Notes under the pieces: model-generated
The model's database searches: none
The model's input: only the letters and a program-made list of their open reading frames with translations
What the model was told of the DNA's origin: nothing
Shown here: positions 1 through 7,053 of the stretch, piece after piece
Position numbering within the stretch: the first letter of the stretch is position 1
Layout: every line of letters starts with the position of its first letter
Position numbers and translations under genes: made by a program
DNA from: Actinomycetota bacterium
Lineage (GTDB): Bacteria; Actinomycetota; Actinomycetes; S36-B12; UBA10799
Reading direction: 5' to 3'
Assembly (NCBI GenBank): GCA_030837395.1
Contig: JAUPKO010000413.1
Coordinates: 1 to 14,225 of the forward strand
Length of the DNA: 14,225 nt

Positions 1-62
1 ACATGCGCGCTCCTCGGTCGGCGGTGGCGAACCCCCCTAGTGTGCAGAGGCGGGGTTGACGG

Positions 63-87
63 TCGTCGGCGACCCATCCGCCGACGA
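63..87 (-). terminator. Stem-loop just downstream of the membrane diguanylate cyclase
   Basis: A 9-bp perfect stem (63-71 with 79-87) encloses a 7-nt loop and begins 5 nt after the stop codon of the minus-strand cyclase. No T-run follows on the minus strand, so this is at best a stem-loop that protects or ends the transcript, not a textbook intrinsic terminator. Positions 1-91 hold no gene I can support. Confidence 0.3.
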
Positions 88-91
88 TCGA

Positions 92-1633
92 CTATGCCGA
101 GGAGGCGTCGCTGTCCGCACCGGCGGTGCCTACCTCTGATGTGCTGTGAACGACGGGGTCGGCGCGGGGTGGCTGATGGGTGTCGATCCGAACGCAGTCG
201 CGGCCTTCGGCCTTGGCCCGGTACAAGGCCACGTCAGCCCGCCGAAGGGCATCGATCGGGTCCTCGCCCGGCCGCACCTGCGCGGCTCCGATCGACACCG
301 TCTGCTCGTAGGGCATCACCTCACGCAGACGTTCCAAGGTGGTGACGGCCTCGGCGACTGATACGCCCGGCAACAGCAGGCCGAACTCCTCGCCCCCGTA
401 CCTGGCCAGGAGGTCGGTGCGCCGCAACTGCCGCCGCCAGGCATCTGCCGCGGCCGCAAGCACGCGGTCGCCGGCCTGATGCCCCTGTGAGTCGTTGAAC
501 TCCTTGAAGTGGTCGAGGTCGAGGATCGCGATCGTCGTCGGCAAACCTTGGGCACGACTGCGGCGGACCAGATGGTCGGTCTCGGAATCCCAGGCGCGGC
601 GATTGGGCAGGCCGGTGAGGCTATCCAGGCTCGCGAGGGCGCGTTGCCGTTGGGCCTGCCGCGACATCACCCGCACCATCACACTGATCCGCCACAACAG
701 CAGCACAACGACCAGAATGGTCACCGCGGACAGCCAGGTCGCCAGCGTGGTCAGCCCCACGAGTAGCGCCGCACACAGCAACACGGGGGTCGTCAGCACG
801 GCGAAACCGAGGGCCACGAGACGGATCTGCCCGGGTTCGCCGACACCTTCTGCGGGCGGCACGCCCAAGGTCCCCGCCCCCGGGGCGAGAACGGCCAGTG
901 CTATGCACATCAGCGCTGCTGTCCACAGAACTTCCAGTACCGCTGGGTCCGAGTCTGGCGTGGCGATCCCTTGGATCACGTTGTAGATGATGTCGGCTAC
1001 CAGGAACAGCACCATTGCCATCATCAGCAGCACCAGGGAAGGACTGCTGCCACCGGGCCCGAGGGCATTGCGGACGAGCGCGGCCACCAGCAGCAGATCG
1101 CATACCGGATACGCGATCGACACCATCGTGGCACCATCGAGGGACCCCGACTGAGCCAGCAGGGGTTCGATGATGAACACCCCACCGAGCGACACCGCTG
1201 CCGTGAGGATGATCGCGCTGTCGATCCACCCCTCCAAGTCGCGCCTCGGAGCACGCAACCGCTCCAACCTGACGAGGCCGGCGAAGGCGAACGCGTAGGT
1301 GCTCAAGTACAGGACATCGGTGATCCCGGGCGAGGGGACTTCGCCGGGGGTGGAAGCTTGGATGTCATAGGCCACGTCCGTGACTGCTGTGAGCAGCACG
1401 AACCCCCACATGCACCACCAGATCGCCCGCGATCCTGGCCGGAGTCTGAGGGCGGCGACCATGAACACCGCCGCAGAAATGAGCCCGGCGATTCGGGCCA
1501 CGACGGAGCGCTCGAGGCTGCCGACCGGCAGGACCGCCAGGGCGAGGAGTACGAGGACACCCCCGATGGTCACCAGCGCCCACGCCCGTCCGCTGAGCCG
1601 GATCTCCCGGGACGCTGCCCCTGCATTGGACAT
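92..1633 (-). CDS. Integral-membrane diguanylate cyclase (GGDEF domain, GGEEF form)
   Basis: The product should make cyclic di-GMP from two GTP at the inner face of the membrane. The 513-residue reading has about ten hydrophobic helices over roughly residues 18-320, then the GGDEF entry signature (DSLTGLPNRR), the metal-binding LDLDHFK stretch, and the active-site GGEEF at 413-417. The product-inhibition I-site is intact: RRTD lies just before LLARYGGEEF, in the same register as in PleD. A Ser/Ala-rich tail of about 25 residues follows the catalytic domain. The N-terminal helices match no sensory module I can name. The start is uncertain: ATG at 1633 gives MSNAGAASR and a direct run into helix 1, but has only a weak GGTGG upstream. 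A GTG at 1708 would add 25 residues rich in Cys, and I think it unlikely. Activity is inferred from intact motifs; the ligand is unknown. Confidence 0.9.
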   Translation of the reverse strand: MSNAGAASREIRLSGRAWALVTIGGVLVLLALAVLPVGSLERSVVARIAGLISAAVFMVAALRLRPGSRAIWWCMWGFVLLTAVTDVAYDIQASTPGEVPSPGITDVLYLSTYAFAFAGLVRLERLRAPRRDLEGWIDSAIILTAAVSLGGVFIIEPLLAQSGSLDGATMVSIAYPVCDLLLVAALVRNALGPGGSSPSLVLLMMAMVLFLVADIIYNVIQGIATPDSDPAVLEVLWTAALMCIALAVLAPGAGTLGVPPAEGVGEPGQIRLVALGFAVLTTPVLLCAALLVGLTTLATWLSAVTILVVVLLLWRISVMVRVMSRQAQRQRALASLDSLTGLPNRRAWDSETDHLVRRSRAQGLPTTIAILDLDHFKEFNDSQGHQAGDRVLAAAADAWRRQLRRTDLLARYGGEEFGLLLPGVSVAEAVTTLERLREVMPYEQTVSIGAAQVRPGEDPIDALRRADVALYRAKAEGRDCVRIDTHQPPRADPVVHSTSEVGTAGADSDASSA

Positions 1634-1694
1634 ATGGCCGACCACCCACTTCCCTTCGGCAACTGTAATGTCCGGCACGACCCGATTGCATCCA

Positions 1695-1746
1695 GCGCAG
1701 GCGCCCACCTGCGCAAGCGCCGATTACCGTCCCCGCCGCGCGGCGG
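1695..1746. repeat. Two inverted repeats in the divergent region before the cyclase and the 28-residue peptide
   Basis: GCGCAGG (1695-1701) pairs with CCTGCGC (1708-1714) around a 6-nt loop. A 14-bp perfect palindrome, CCGCCGCGCGGCGG, lies at 1733-1746. Both sit in the roughly 190-bp region between two divergent starts. They may be operator sites or structure in the cyclase leader. GC-rich palindromes also arise by chance in such DNA. Confidence 0.3.
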
Positions 1747-1824
1747 CTAAGGTCGTGTCAAGCGGCCTGGACGTGGAGATTGCCGCGTTGGTGAGCCGTG
1801 TCGATTCCAAGCGAAAGGTTTGAC

Positions 1825-1911
1825 GTGAAGAAGGTCCTTGCAGTGGTGGCGGTTGTCGCGGTGATCGGTGTGGCGGTTGTGGTGCTCAAGTCTCGCGGAG
1901 CAGACGCCTGA
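1825..1911 (+). CDS. 28-residue single-helix membrane peptide
   Basis: This very short frame begins with GTG and has AAAGG at 1814-1818, 6 nt upstream. The peptide starts with Met-Lys-Lys, continues as one unbroken Val/Ala-rich helix of about 18 residues, and ends LKSRGADA, a basic then short polar tail. This is the shape of a single-pass membrane peptide with a basic N terminus. A strong intrinsic terminator follows 17 nt after the stop, which supports a real, separately ended transcript. The helix and the following Leu-Lys-x-Arg match the small protein at 8860-9066 almost position for position. It also loosely recalls the actinobacterial DLW-39 family in size and MKK start, but it lacks the DLW motif. 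Function unknown. Confidence 0.55.
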   Translation: MKKVLAVVAVVAVIGVAVVVLKSRGADA

Positions 1912-1927
1912 TTGACCGGATCCGACC

Positions 1928-1980
1928 GGGGCCGGTGGTGTGGACGTCACAGCGTCCAGGCCACCGGCCCCAGGGTTTTT
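1928..1980 (+). terminator. Intrinsic terminator after the 28-residue peptide gene
   Basis: An 11-bp perfect stem, GGGGCCGGTGG (1928-1938) with CCACCGGCCCC (1961-1971), contains an inner 5-bp stem (1942-1946 with 1953-1957). A run of five T follows at 1976-1980. The T-run is on the plus strand only, so it ends transcripts from the left. It lies 11 nt short of the stop of the convergent DUF1269 gene, and the hairpin may also help end that one. Confidence 0.8.
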
Positions 1981-1990
1981 GACAGCGCCG

Positions 1991-2518
1991 TCAGCCCTGT
2001 GAGTCGACGGCTTTGACGATGTCGTCTGCACCTTCGTTCAGGGCCTTGACCACGGCGTCGTAGTCGTCCTTGTCAATGGCCTTGGTGGTCTTCGAGACGG
2101 CCTTGTCGACGGCCTTGTCGATGCGGTCGAGGTAGAGGTCATCGATCACCGCCACAATCGCCGACGCGCCGACGGGCAGCCAGGTTTCGGCGTCGACGCC
2201 GATCTCCTTCTCCTCGTGCCGCTTGGCCAGCGCCCCGGCCCCTGCCCCGATGGCCGCGCCCACTACCCCTGCGAGCAGCAGCGGCGGCGCGAACAACCCC
2301 ACCACGAGCCCACCGACGGCACCGAGGGCAGTGCCACCGGCGACCTGTCCGCCGCCGTGCTCTTTGACCTCCACGTTGCCGTCGGCGTCGCGCGCGATGA
2401 CCACGGCGGCCAGCACAGCGGTATCGCTGATCTCCTTGAGGGCATCGAAGTCGGTCTTGGCTGCGGCTGCGTCATCGCCGTAGGCGGCGACGAACAGACT
2501 CAGGTTTGCGTCAGTCAT
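1991..2518 (-). CDS. DUF1269 family membrane-associated protein
   Basis: The product has 175 residues, the usual size for DUF1269 (PF06897) proteins. It opens with an alpha/beta section (residues 1-55: LSLFVAAYGDD, then DFDALKEISDTAVLAAVVIARD). A glycine-rich hydrophobic hairpin at 55-98 (GGGQVAGG ... GAAIGAGAGALA) should insert in or lie on the membrane. A C-terminal section (about 112-175) has a predicted strand followed by a Lys/Asp-rich amphipathic helix. The ATG at 2518 is set by a good Shine-Dalgarno, GGAGGT (plus-strand 2527-2532), 8 nt upstream. The gene is divergent from the amidohydrolase. DUF1269 has no known biochemical role; in some actinobacteria members are stress-linked, but nothing here shows that. 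Confidence 0.85.
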   Translation of the reverse strand: MTDANLSLFVAAYGDDAAAAKTDFDALKEISDTAVLAAVVIARDADGNVEVKEHGGGQVAGGTALGAVGGLVVGLFAPPLLLAGVVGAAIGAGAGALAKRHEEKEIGVDAETWLPVGASAIVAVIDDLYLDRIDKAVDKAVSKTTKAIDKDDYDAVVKALNEGADDIVKAVDSQG

Positions 2519-2624
2519 GGTGAGTTACCTCCGAGGGTTGCGGTGCCACCTCATATGTGGCCGACCCCATCCAACGCCCGCGCGTCGGTGGTGTCGAGTC
2601 GACTCCGCACCGGCGCAGACGGGC

Positions 2625-2630
2625 CACAAT
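2625..2630 (+). promoter_or_regulatory. Candidate -10 box for a leaderless amidohydrolase mRNA
   Basis: CACAAT matches TATAAT at four of six positions and ends 6 nt before the ATG at 2637, the spacing expected if transcription starts at the start codon. No clear -35 box is visible. The only GGAG before the ATG is 2 nt away, too close for normal Shine-Dalgarno use. Confidence 0.3.
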
Positions 2631-2636
2631 GGAGCC

Positions 2637-4208
2637 ATGACGCGTCTGTATCGCAATGGCACCGTGTGGACCGGCATCTGGCGCGACGGGCAGGTGATCC
2701 TCAGCGATGCCCTGGCAGTGGTCGCCGGACGCATCGCAGCGCTGGGCGAGGCTGCGCGGCACGTGCCCGCCACCGAAGTGGTGGACCTCGATGGCGGTTT
2801 CCTCATGCCAGGCTTCGGCGATGGCCACGCCCACCCGATGAAGGGCGGCATTGCGACGCTGTTCGCACCGATCGCCGCGTCGACTTCGGTAGCTCAGGTC
2901 CAGCAGGCGGTGGCGGCGTGGGCGTCGGCGAATCCGGGTGAGCCGTGGGTGCGCGGTGAGGGCTACGACCCAGCATTGGCGCCGCTGGGCGTGTTCGACA
3001 AAGCATGGTTGGACGACGTCGTGCCGGACCGGCCCGTCGTGCTGCGGGCCTCGGACTATCACACGACCTGGGTCAACTCCAGGGCGCTTGAGGTCGCCGG
3101 CATCAACGAGGACACCCCCAATCCACCTCGCGGGGTAATCGAACGCGCACCGATGGGCACCTTGCGGGAGTGGGGCGCCTGGCGACTGGTGGATCGCCAC
3201 CTGCCGGCGCTGACCACGGACCAGCGGCGGTTGGTCGCCGAGCGAGCCTTCGACTATCTCGTGGCGCAGGGGATCACCTTCGTGCAGGACGCGTGGGTGG
3301 AGCCCGATGACCTGCTCACATGGCAACTGGCCCCGGCTACCGTGCGGGCCAACCTCGCGCTGTTGGCCGAACCCGAGACCTGGCGCGACCAGATTGCGTG
3401 GTTCCAGGCAGTGCGCGCCGACGCGGCTGCCCACGTGAGCGTAGGTGCGGTGAAGTTCTTCGCCGACGGCATCATCGAAGGTGGGACCGCGCACATGCTC
3501 GAGCCATATTGCGGGTGCGGTGACCGGGGGGTGGCCAACTGGCCGTCCGGCGAGTTGGCGGCGGCCGTGACCGCGGTGGTCGGGGCCGGCTTCCAGCCGC
3601 ACGTGCACGCGATCGGCGACGCCGGGATTCGAGCGGCGCTGAACGCCTTTGCCGCCGCGGCAGCTGTGCACGGCCATGCCGGGCGGCCTGTGGTGGCGCA
3701 TTGCCAGGTGGTGGATCCAGCAGATCTGCGACGCTTCGTCGAGTTGGGCGTGACGGCCAACTTCGAGCCGCTGTGGCTCAAACTCGACTCGGATCAGGTG
3801 GTGCTGACCCAGCCACGTCTCGGCGCGGAACGCTCGGCACGGCAGTATCAGGCGGCCTCGCTGCTGGCCTCGGGGGCCAATGTGTCCTTCGGCAGCGATT
3901 GGCCGATCAGCTCCGGCAACCCATTGGAGGGCATCGCAGTCGCGGTCACCCGGCAGTTGTCCGACGGCACACCCGCGCAGGGGTGGTTGCCAGGTGAGCG
4001 TCTCACCGTCGACCAGGCCCTGGCGGCCTACACCGCCGGGGTGGCACGTCAGGTCGGGGGCACCGATTGCGGAACCTTGCGTCCGGGCAACAGGGCAGAG
4101 TTGGCCTGGCTCGCTGCTGACCCGCGCGAAGTCGATCCGTTGTGCATCGCTGACATCGAGATTCGGCGGATCCCGGGCTGCGAATCGCCCGCGGTTCTGT
4201 CACCATGA
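2637..4208 (+). CDS. Metal-dependent amidohydrolase, YtcJ-like (Amidohydro_3)
   Basis: A 523-residue cytosolic hydrolase of the amidohydrolase superfamily, N-acyl/exoenzyme-like YtcJ branch, which cleaves amide or related bonds; the substrate is not predictable. The N-terminal beta domain opens with LYRNGTVWTG and leads to the metal motif GHAHP (H64, H66). The candidate metal-bridging lysine is K273 in VKFFADGIIEGGTAHM. The later metal ligands and catalytic residues are H322/H324 (PHVHAIGD), H355 (AHCQ) and D421 (GSDWP). All are intact, so the enzyme should be active. The frame is open for 40 codons upstream to 2517, but the domain begins at the ATG at 2637. The F420-dependent reductase starts 25 nt downstream on the same strand, so the two are probably co-transcribed and may act on one xenobiotic or amide-type substrate. 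No signal peptide is seen. Confidence 0.9.
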   Translation: MTRLYRNGTVWTGIWRDGQVILSDALAVVAGRIAALGEAARHVPATEVVDLDGGFLMPGFGDGHAHPMKGGIATLFAPIAASTSVAQVQQAVAAWASANPGEPWVRGEGYDPALAPLGVFDKAWLDDVVPDRPVVLRASDYHTTWVNSRALEVAGINEDTPNPPRGVIERAPMGTLREWGAWRLVDRHLPALTTDQRRLVAERAFDYLVAQGITFVQDAWVEPDDLLTWQLAPATVRANLALLAEPETWRDQIAWFQAVRADAAAHVSVGAVKFFADGIIEGGTAHMLEPYCGCGDRGVANWPSGELAAAVTAVVGAGFQPHVHAIGDAGIRAALNAFAAAAAVHGHAGRPVVAHCQVVDPADLRRFVELGVTANFEPLWLKLDSDQVVLTQPRLGAERSARQYQAASLLASGANVSFGSDWPISSGNPLEGIAVAVTRQLSDGTPAQGWLPGERLTVDQALAAYTAGVARQVGGTDCGTLRPGNRAELAWLAADPREVDPLCIADIEIRRIPGCESPAVLSP

Positions 4209-4233
4209 CCGCACGAACACCCGGAGGTGGACC

Positions 4234-4674
4234 ATGCCGATCACCGGCGAGTACGTGCCCAGCCCGTCGAAGTGGGTTGCAGACCAGGTAGCGGAGTACG
4301 AGGCCTCCGGCGGTACCCGGGCCAACACGCTCATGGACACTGGAATGCCGGTGATCATCTTGACGATGCGGGGCAAATCCAGCGGTGTGGTGCGCAAGAC
4401 CGCCCTGATGCGGGTCGAGCACGAAGGCGAGTATGCGCTGGTGGCCAGCAAAGGCGGTGCACCGGACAACCCCGTCTGGTACGGCAACCTCATGGCAGAT
4501 CCACACGTGATGATCCAAGATGGCCCAGCGCCGGCGGACTTCACGGTGCGCGAAGTGACCGGCGCTGAGCGGGCGCTGTGGTGGGACCGCGCCGTCGCCA
4601 AGTTCCCGCAGTACGCGGATTACCAAGCCAACACTCAGCGGGTGATCCCGGTGTTGGTGGCAACGCCCGTGTGA
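4234..4674 (+). CDS. F420H2-dependent nitroreductase/quinone reductase, Ddn family
   Basis: A 146-residue split-barrel protein of the deazaflavin-dependent reductase family (PF04075), which transfers hydride from reduced coenzyme F420 to quinones or nitro compounds. Key family features are present: the F420-phosphate binding loop TMRGKSSGVVRKTAL (about residues 44-57), SKGGAPDNPVWYGNL (72-86) with the following DPHV, and the C-terminal YADYQANTQRVIPV. The length is typical of the family. The start is fixed by GGAGGT at 4223-4228, 5 nt before the ATG. It follows the amidohydrolase by 25 nt and is probably in its operon. It implies that the host makes F420, in keeping with an actinobacterium. 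The real substrate is unknown; family members range from menaquinone reduction to nitroimidazole activation. Confidence 0.87.
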   Translation: MPITGEYVPSPSKWVADQVAEYEASGGTRANTLMDTGMPVIILTMRGKSSGVVRKTALMRVEHEGEYALVASKGGAPDNPVWYGNLMADPHVMIQDGPAPADFTVREVTGAERALWWDRAVAKFPQYADYQANTQRVIPVLVATPV

Positions 4675-4686
4675 TCAGCGTGTTGG

Positions 4687-4738
4687 CTCGGGCACGCCCG
4701 AGGCAAGGCCCGGTTCAGGCCGGCCGAGCGGGCTGAAC
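4687..4738 (+). terminator. Stem-loops after the reductase gene
   Basis: CTCGGG (4687-4692) pairs with CCCGAG (4697-4702) around CACG, and GTTCAG (4713-4718) pairs with CTGAAC (4733-4738). They begin 12 nt after the reductase stop. No T-run follows, so they are possible transcript-end or 3' stabilising structures only. Confidence 0.3.
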
Positions 4739-4774
4739 GGAGTTGGCGCGAGCGTTCCTGGCAGGCTGGGGGAC

Positions 4775-5635
4775 GTGTCGTTGACCCTGTTCTATTACGA
4801 GTTCGCGCTCCTGGTGGTGGTAGCCCTGGGCTGGCTCACCGGTCGTTGGTTGGTGCAGCGGTACCGCGGGCGGTCTGGTCTGGACGGGAGGTCGCCGGAG
4901 GAGCCCGAACCAGGCTCGGAGCGGCTCACCGACGCCATCGGCTTCGTCGGAGGGGCGTACGGCATCCTGCTGGGTCTGCTGTTGGTATTCGCGGTCGGTC
5001 ACTTCGTCGACACGCGACAGGTGTCCCGCGAGGAGGCCATCACCGCGGCGGCCCTGTTCAACGCCGTGAATCCGTACCCGGCAGAGTCCCGGGACCCGTT
5101 GCGCCATGACCTGGTCTGCTACATGCGGTCGGCAGCGACTGACGACTGGACGGCCGCGCAGCAGGGTGATCTGACCGGCTCGGAAAACACCAACGCCTAC
5201 GCCATGAGCGTGCAACGACAGATCGAAGCGCTGCCGCAGGAGGAGGCCGTCGAAGCGTCCAACCACTACTTCGTCACCGAGGAGATCCTCGATCTGGCCA
5301 AGTCGCGGCAATTGCGACTGCTGTATGCGCTGCCGGAGATCCCGCCTGTGATCTGGCTGGTGGTCTACGTGTCGGCGTATGCGTTCGTCGCCCTCATGGT
5401 CTTCCACCTGGGCAGGCGCCGCTGGCTGACCACGTTGGCGCTGCCCGCCACGACGCTGGTGCTCGCTGCGATCATCGGGGCGCTGATCCAGTTGGACGCA
5501 CCGTTCAACGGCATCGGTGCCACCCTGCGGCCGGTCGCTCTCGAGGCGGCAGCGACGCGGCTACACGACGCCAACCCGGAGCCTGCCGCAGTCTGGGATC
5601 CGTGCGAGCGGCTGGAAGCCGAGGAGTGGGGATGA
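4775..5635 (+). CDS. DUF4239 (bestrophin-like) four-helix membrane protein
   Basis: A 286-residue membrane protein with two N-terminal helices (about 5-26 and 52-78), a soluble middle of about 110 residues, and two C-terminal helices (190-212 and 219-240). The second helix carries the DUF4239 signature: a small-residue face (GFVGGAYGILLGLLLVFAV) followed by a charged REEAITAAALFNAV helix. The fourth helix ends QLDAPFNG, the family's usual Asp-x-Pro-Phe turn. PF14023 is grouped with bestrophin-type anion channels by fold, but activity is unproven. The start is a GTG with no strong ribosome site, so a nearby alternative is possible. The gene ends 16 nt from the convergent membrane protein gene at 5652. 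Confidence 0.82.
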   Translation: MSLTLFYYEFALLVVVALGWLTGRWLVQRYRGRSGLDGRSPEEPEPGSERLTDAIGFVGGAYGILLGLLLVFAVGHFVDTRQVSREEAITAAALFNAVNPYPAESRDPLRHDLVCYMRSAATDDWTAAQQGDLTGSENTNAYAMSVQRQIEALPQEEAVEASNHYFVTEEILDLAKSRQLRLLYALPEIPPVIWLVVYVSAYAFVALMVFHLGRRRWLTTLALPATTLVLAAIIGALIQLDAPFNGIGATLRPVALEAAATRLHDANPEPAAVWDPCERLEAEEWG

Positions 5636-5651
5636 GCTGCCACGGGCCGGG

Positions 5652-6563
5652 TCAGGCGTGAGCCTCAGCCACCCAGCACTGCATTAGGAACAGCGCTCTG
5701 GCCACGACGTTGGCCCACGTGAGGATCGTCAGCACCAGGACGACCCCGCCTGAGGTGTGGGGGTCCATGAGCGCCCCGAGGTAGGAGTACAACAGGAAGA
5801 AGTTGGCCCCGACGAGGAAGGCGGCGAACACCGACGAGGCGGCCAGCAGGGTTCGTGCGGGGCGGCGACGGTCGACCGCGCGCAACGATCTGAATACCAC
5901 TGCGGTGAGCAGCGCGAAGGCGGCCAGAATCGTCAGCGACTTGCCGACGGGAACCAGGCCGCGCGTCACCTGCGAGCCGAGGAGGGCGCTCAACGCGGCG
6001 GTGCGGATCGCAGTGCTCAGGGCCAACAGCCACGCCAGCAGGATCGTCGAGGCCAGACCGAGGCCGATTACCAGGTTGCTGGGCGCGAACCGGGACACCT
6101 TTGCCGCGGATTCTGGCGCAAGAACGGCGCGGGTGCCGGTTCGCAACGCACGTGCGGTCATGGCAGCCGAGACCACCAACGTGGCCGTACCCACCAGTCC
6201 CAGAACGGCGCCTTGAAACTGTTGCAGGACCTGGTCCACCGAGGCCCCGATGTCGACCCCGCTGGCTGCGGCGGCGGTCGGGATCACAATCTCGTTCGCG
6301 CCGGGCATCTGGCGGGTGATGATTCGAAGCGCATACAGCAGCACCAGGACGACGGAAATCGTCAGGAACAGCCCGCGCGACACAACGACCAGGGCGTGGT
6401 ATTCGACACGTTGGTCGCGGTAGCGCTCGACAGCCCGGCTGAGGTGATCGAGGCTGGCATGTTGGCGACGTTGCGCCCGGATCGCCGAGCGGACGCGGTG
6501 GCGGTGCCTGGCCTGGTCAGCCACGGGCTGCGCCGAAGTCGATGCCGACGTCCGTCCGGTCAT
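5652..6563 (-). CDS. Six-helix membrane protein, possibly YihY/BrkB-like
   Basis: A 303-residue protein with a basic cytosolic N-terminal section (1-55, rich in Arg/His) and about six hydrophobic helices near 57-80, 116-135, 163-190, 204-224, 238-262 and 272-297. Helix number, length and the last two segments (NFFLLYSYLGALM, then GGVVLVLTILTWANVVARALFLMQC) recall the YihY/BrkB family, but the match is by eye and weak. The ATG has GGAG 10 nt upstream. It is the next gene after the RiPP precursor on the same strand, 80 nt away, with a stem-loop between, so the two may share a transcript. That makes it a candidate for export, immunity or sensing of the RiPP product, which is inference from position only. 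A plain unrelated membrane protein is the main alternative. Confidence 0.75.
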   Translation of the reverse strand: MTGRTSASTSAQPVADQARHRHRVRSAIRAQRRQHASLDHLSRAVERYRDQRVEYHALVVVSRGLFLTISVVLVLLYALRIITRQMPGANEIVIPTAAAASGVDIGASVDQVLQQFQGAVLGLVGTATLVVSAAMTARALRTGTRAVLAPESAAKVSRFAPSNLVIGLGLASTILLAWLLALSTAIRTAALSALLGSQVTRGLVPVGKSLTILAAFALLTAVVFRSLRAVDRRRPARTLLAASSVFAAFLVGANFFLLYSYLGALMDPHTSGGVVLVLTILTWANVVARALFLMQCWVAEAHA

Positions 6564-6581
6564 GGGAGTTAGGCTCCAGAT

Positions 6582-6600
6582 CCCCTCGTGCGACGAGGGG
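6582..6600 (-). promoter_or_regulatory. Stem-loop between the RiPP precursor gene and the downstream membrane protein gene
   Basis: CCCCTCGT (6582-6589) pairs perfectly with ACGAGGGG (6593-6600) around a 3-nt loop, 44 nt after the precursor stop and 19 nt before the next ATG. No T-run follows on the minus strand. Such hairpins after RiPP precursor genes often act as partial terminators or mRNA stabilisers, giving excess precursor over downstream products; that role is inferred here. Confidence 0.5.
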
Positions 6601-6643
6601 CATCAGGCCTCCCTCGCCTTCCCTCGATGCCAGCCCGGATCGC

Positions 6644-6934
6644 TCAGGGTCCCGACGTGCAGCCGCAGTTGTCCCAGCAGGCGCCGCCGCCAGCGACCAA
6701 CTCGAGGTCATCCTCGGCGATCTCCCCGCCGCCGGTCTGCGCCGCGAGCACGAGGTGGATGTCGGTCAAAGACTCCTCGTGCACGGTGACCGCCACGGAA
6801 TCGGGAATGTCGACCCCGACCAGCTGTGACAGACCGACTCTGGGATCGGCCAGCAACACCTCACGGAACGCGGGGTCGTCGGCCAACTTCGCGCGCACGA
6901 GTGCGTCCACCTCAGCCCGAGAAGGGATCGCCAT
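6644..6934 (-). CDS. RiPP precursor peptide with nitrile-hydratase-like (NHLP) leader
   Basis: A 96-residue precursor of a ribosomally made, post-translationally modified peptide. Residues 1-83 match the NHLP leader layout: a helical start (EVDALVRAKLADDPAFREVL), LLADPRVGLSQLVGVDIPDS, then the nitrile-hydratase-alpha-like strand region VAVTVHEESLTDIHLVL, and an acidic EIAEDDLELVAGG that ends in the double-glycine cleavage site. The core after G83 is GACWDNCGCTSGP, 13 residues with C86, C90, C92, T93, S94 and W87. The start is decided by AAGGAG (minus strand, 6945-6940) 5 nt before the ATG; the same frame stays open further upstream but has no ribosome site there. NHLP leaders are cut by C39 peptidase-transporters and feed lanthionine, azole or other maturases; none is in this window. 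Core chemistry is unknown; Cys-based thioether, azole or metal-binding outcomes are all possible. Confidence 0.83.
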   Translation of the reverse strand: MAIPSRAEVDALVRAKLADDPAFREVLLADPRVGLSQLVGVDIPDSVAVTVHEESLTDIHLVLAAQTGGGEIAEDDLELVAGGGACWDNCGCTSGP

Positions 6935-6956
6935 GGTTGCTCCTTCCAGCCTCTTC

Positions 6957-6986
6957 AACGTAGCGCAGTGCCGACGGCCGGAGCAA
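6957..6986 (-). promoter_or_regulatory. Candidate promoter of the RiPP precursor gene
   Basis: Read on the minus strand, TTGCTC (6986-6981) and TACGTT (6962-6957) are spaced by 18 nt. The predicted start near 6950 leaves a leader of about 15 nt holding the AAGGAG ribosome site. A direct repeat, ACGGCCG at 6974-6980 and 6986-6992 (12 bp apart), overlaps the -35 and spacer and could bind a regulator. The -35 match is only partial. Confidence 0.4.
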
Positions 6987-7016
6987 CGGCCGCTGCTCTG
7001 CTTCGTGGCGTGCCCC

Positions 7017-7046
7017 TTGACACCGACTCCCGCCAGGTTGCACCGT
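7017..7046 (+). promoter_or_regulatory. Candidate promoter of the AIM24-family gene
   Basis: A perfect consensus -35, TTGACA (7017-7022), is followed after 18 nt by CACCGT (7041-7046), a weak TAnnnT-like -10. The -10 ends 7 nt before the GTG at 7054, which fits a leaderless mRNA and argues for that start over the GTG at 7045. Confidence 0.4.
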
Positions 7047-7053
7047 GTGTGCC

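Noticed and set aside
1..91. Frame at the left edge (from position 40) as a gene
   Set aside because: Arg/Pro-rich translation with no ribosome site, antisense to the cyclase; not coding.
2511..3701. 396-codon open frame on the minus strand opposite the amidohydrolase
   Set aside because: It is rich in Arg, His, Pro and Gly with no domain and lies antisense to a gene with all its metal motifs. Long antisense frames are expected in such GC-rich DNA.
7045..7053. GTG 7045 as the AIM24 start
   Set aside because: AGG at 7035-7037 gives it some support, but the TTGACA promoter places the transcript start at about 7054, and MRSHLF is the more usual family opening. Kept as an alternative, not excluded.
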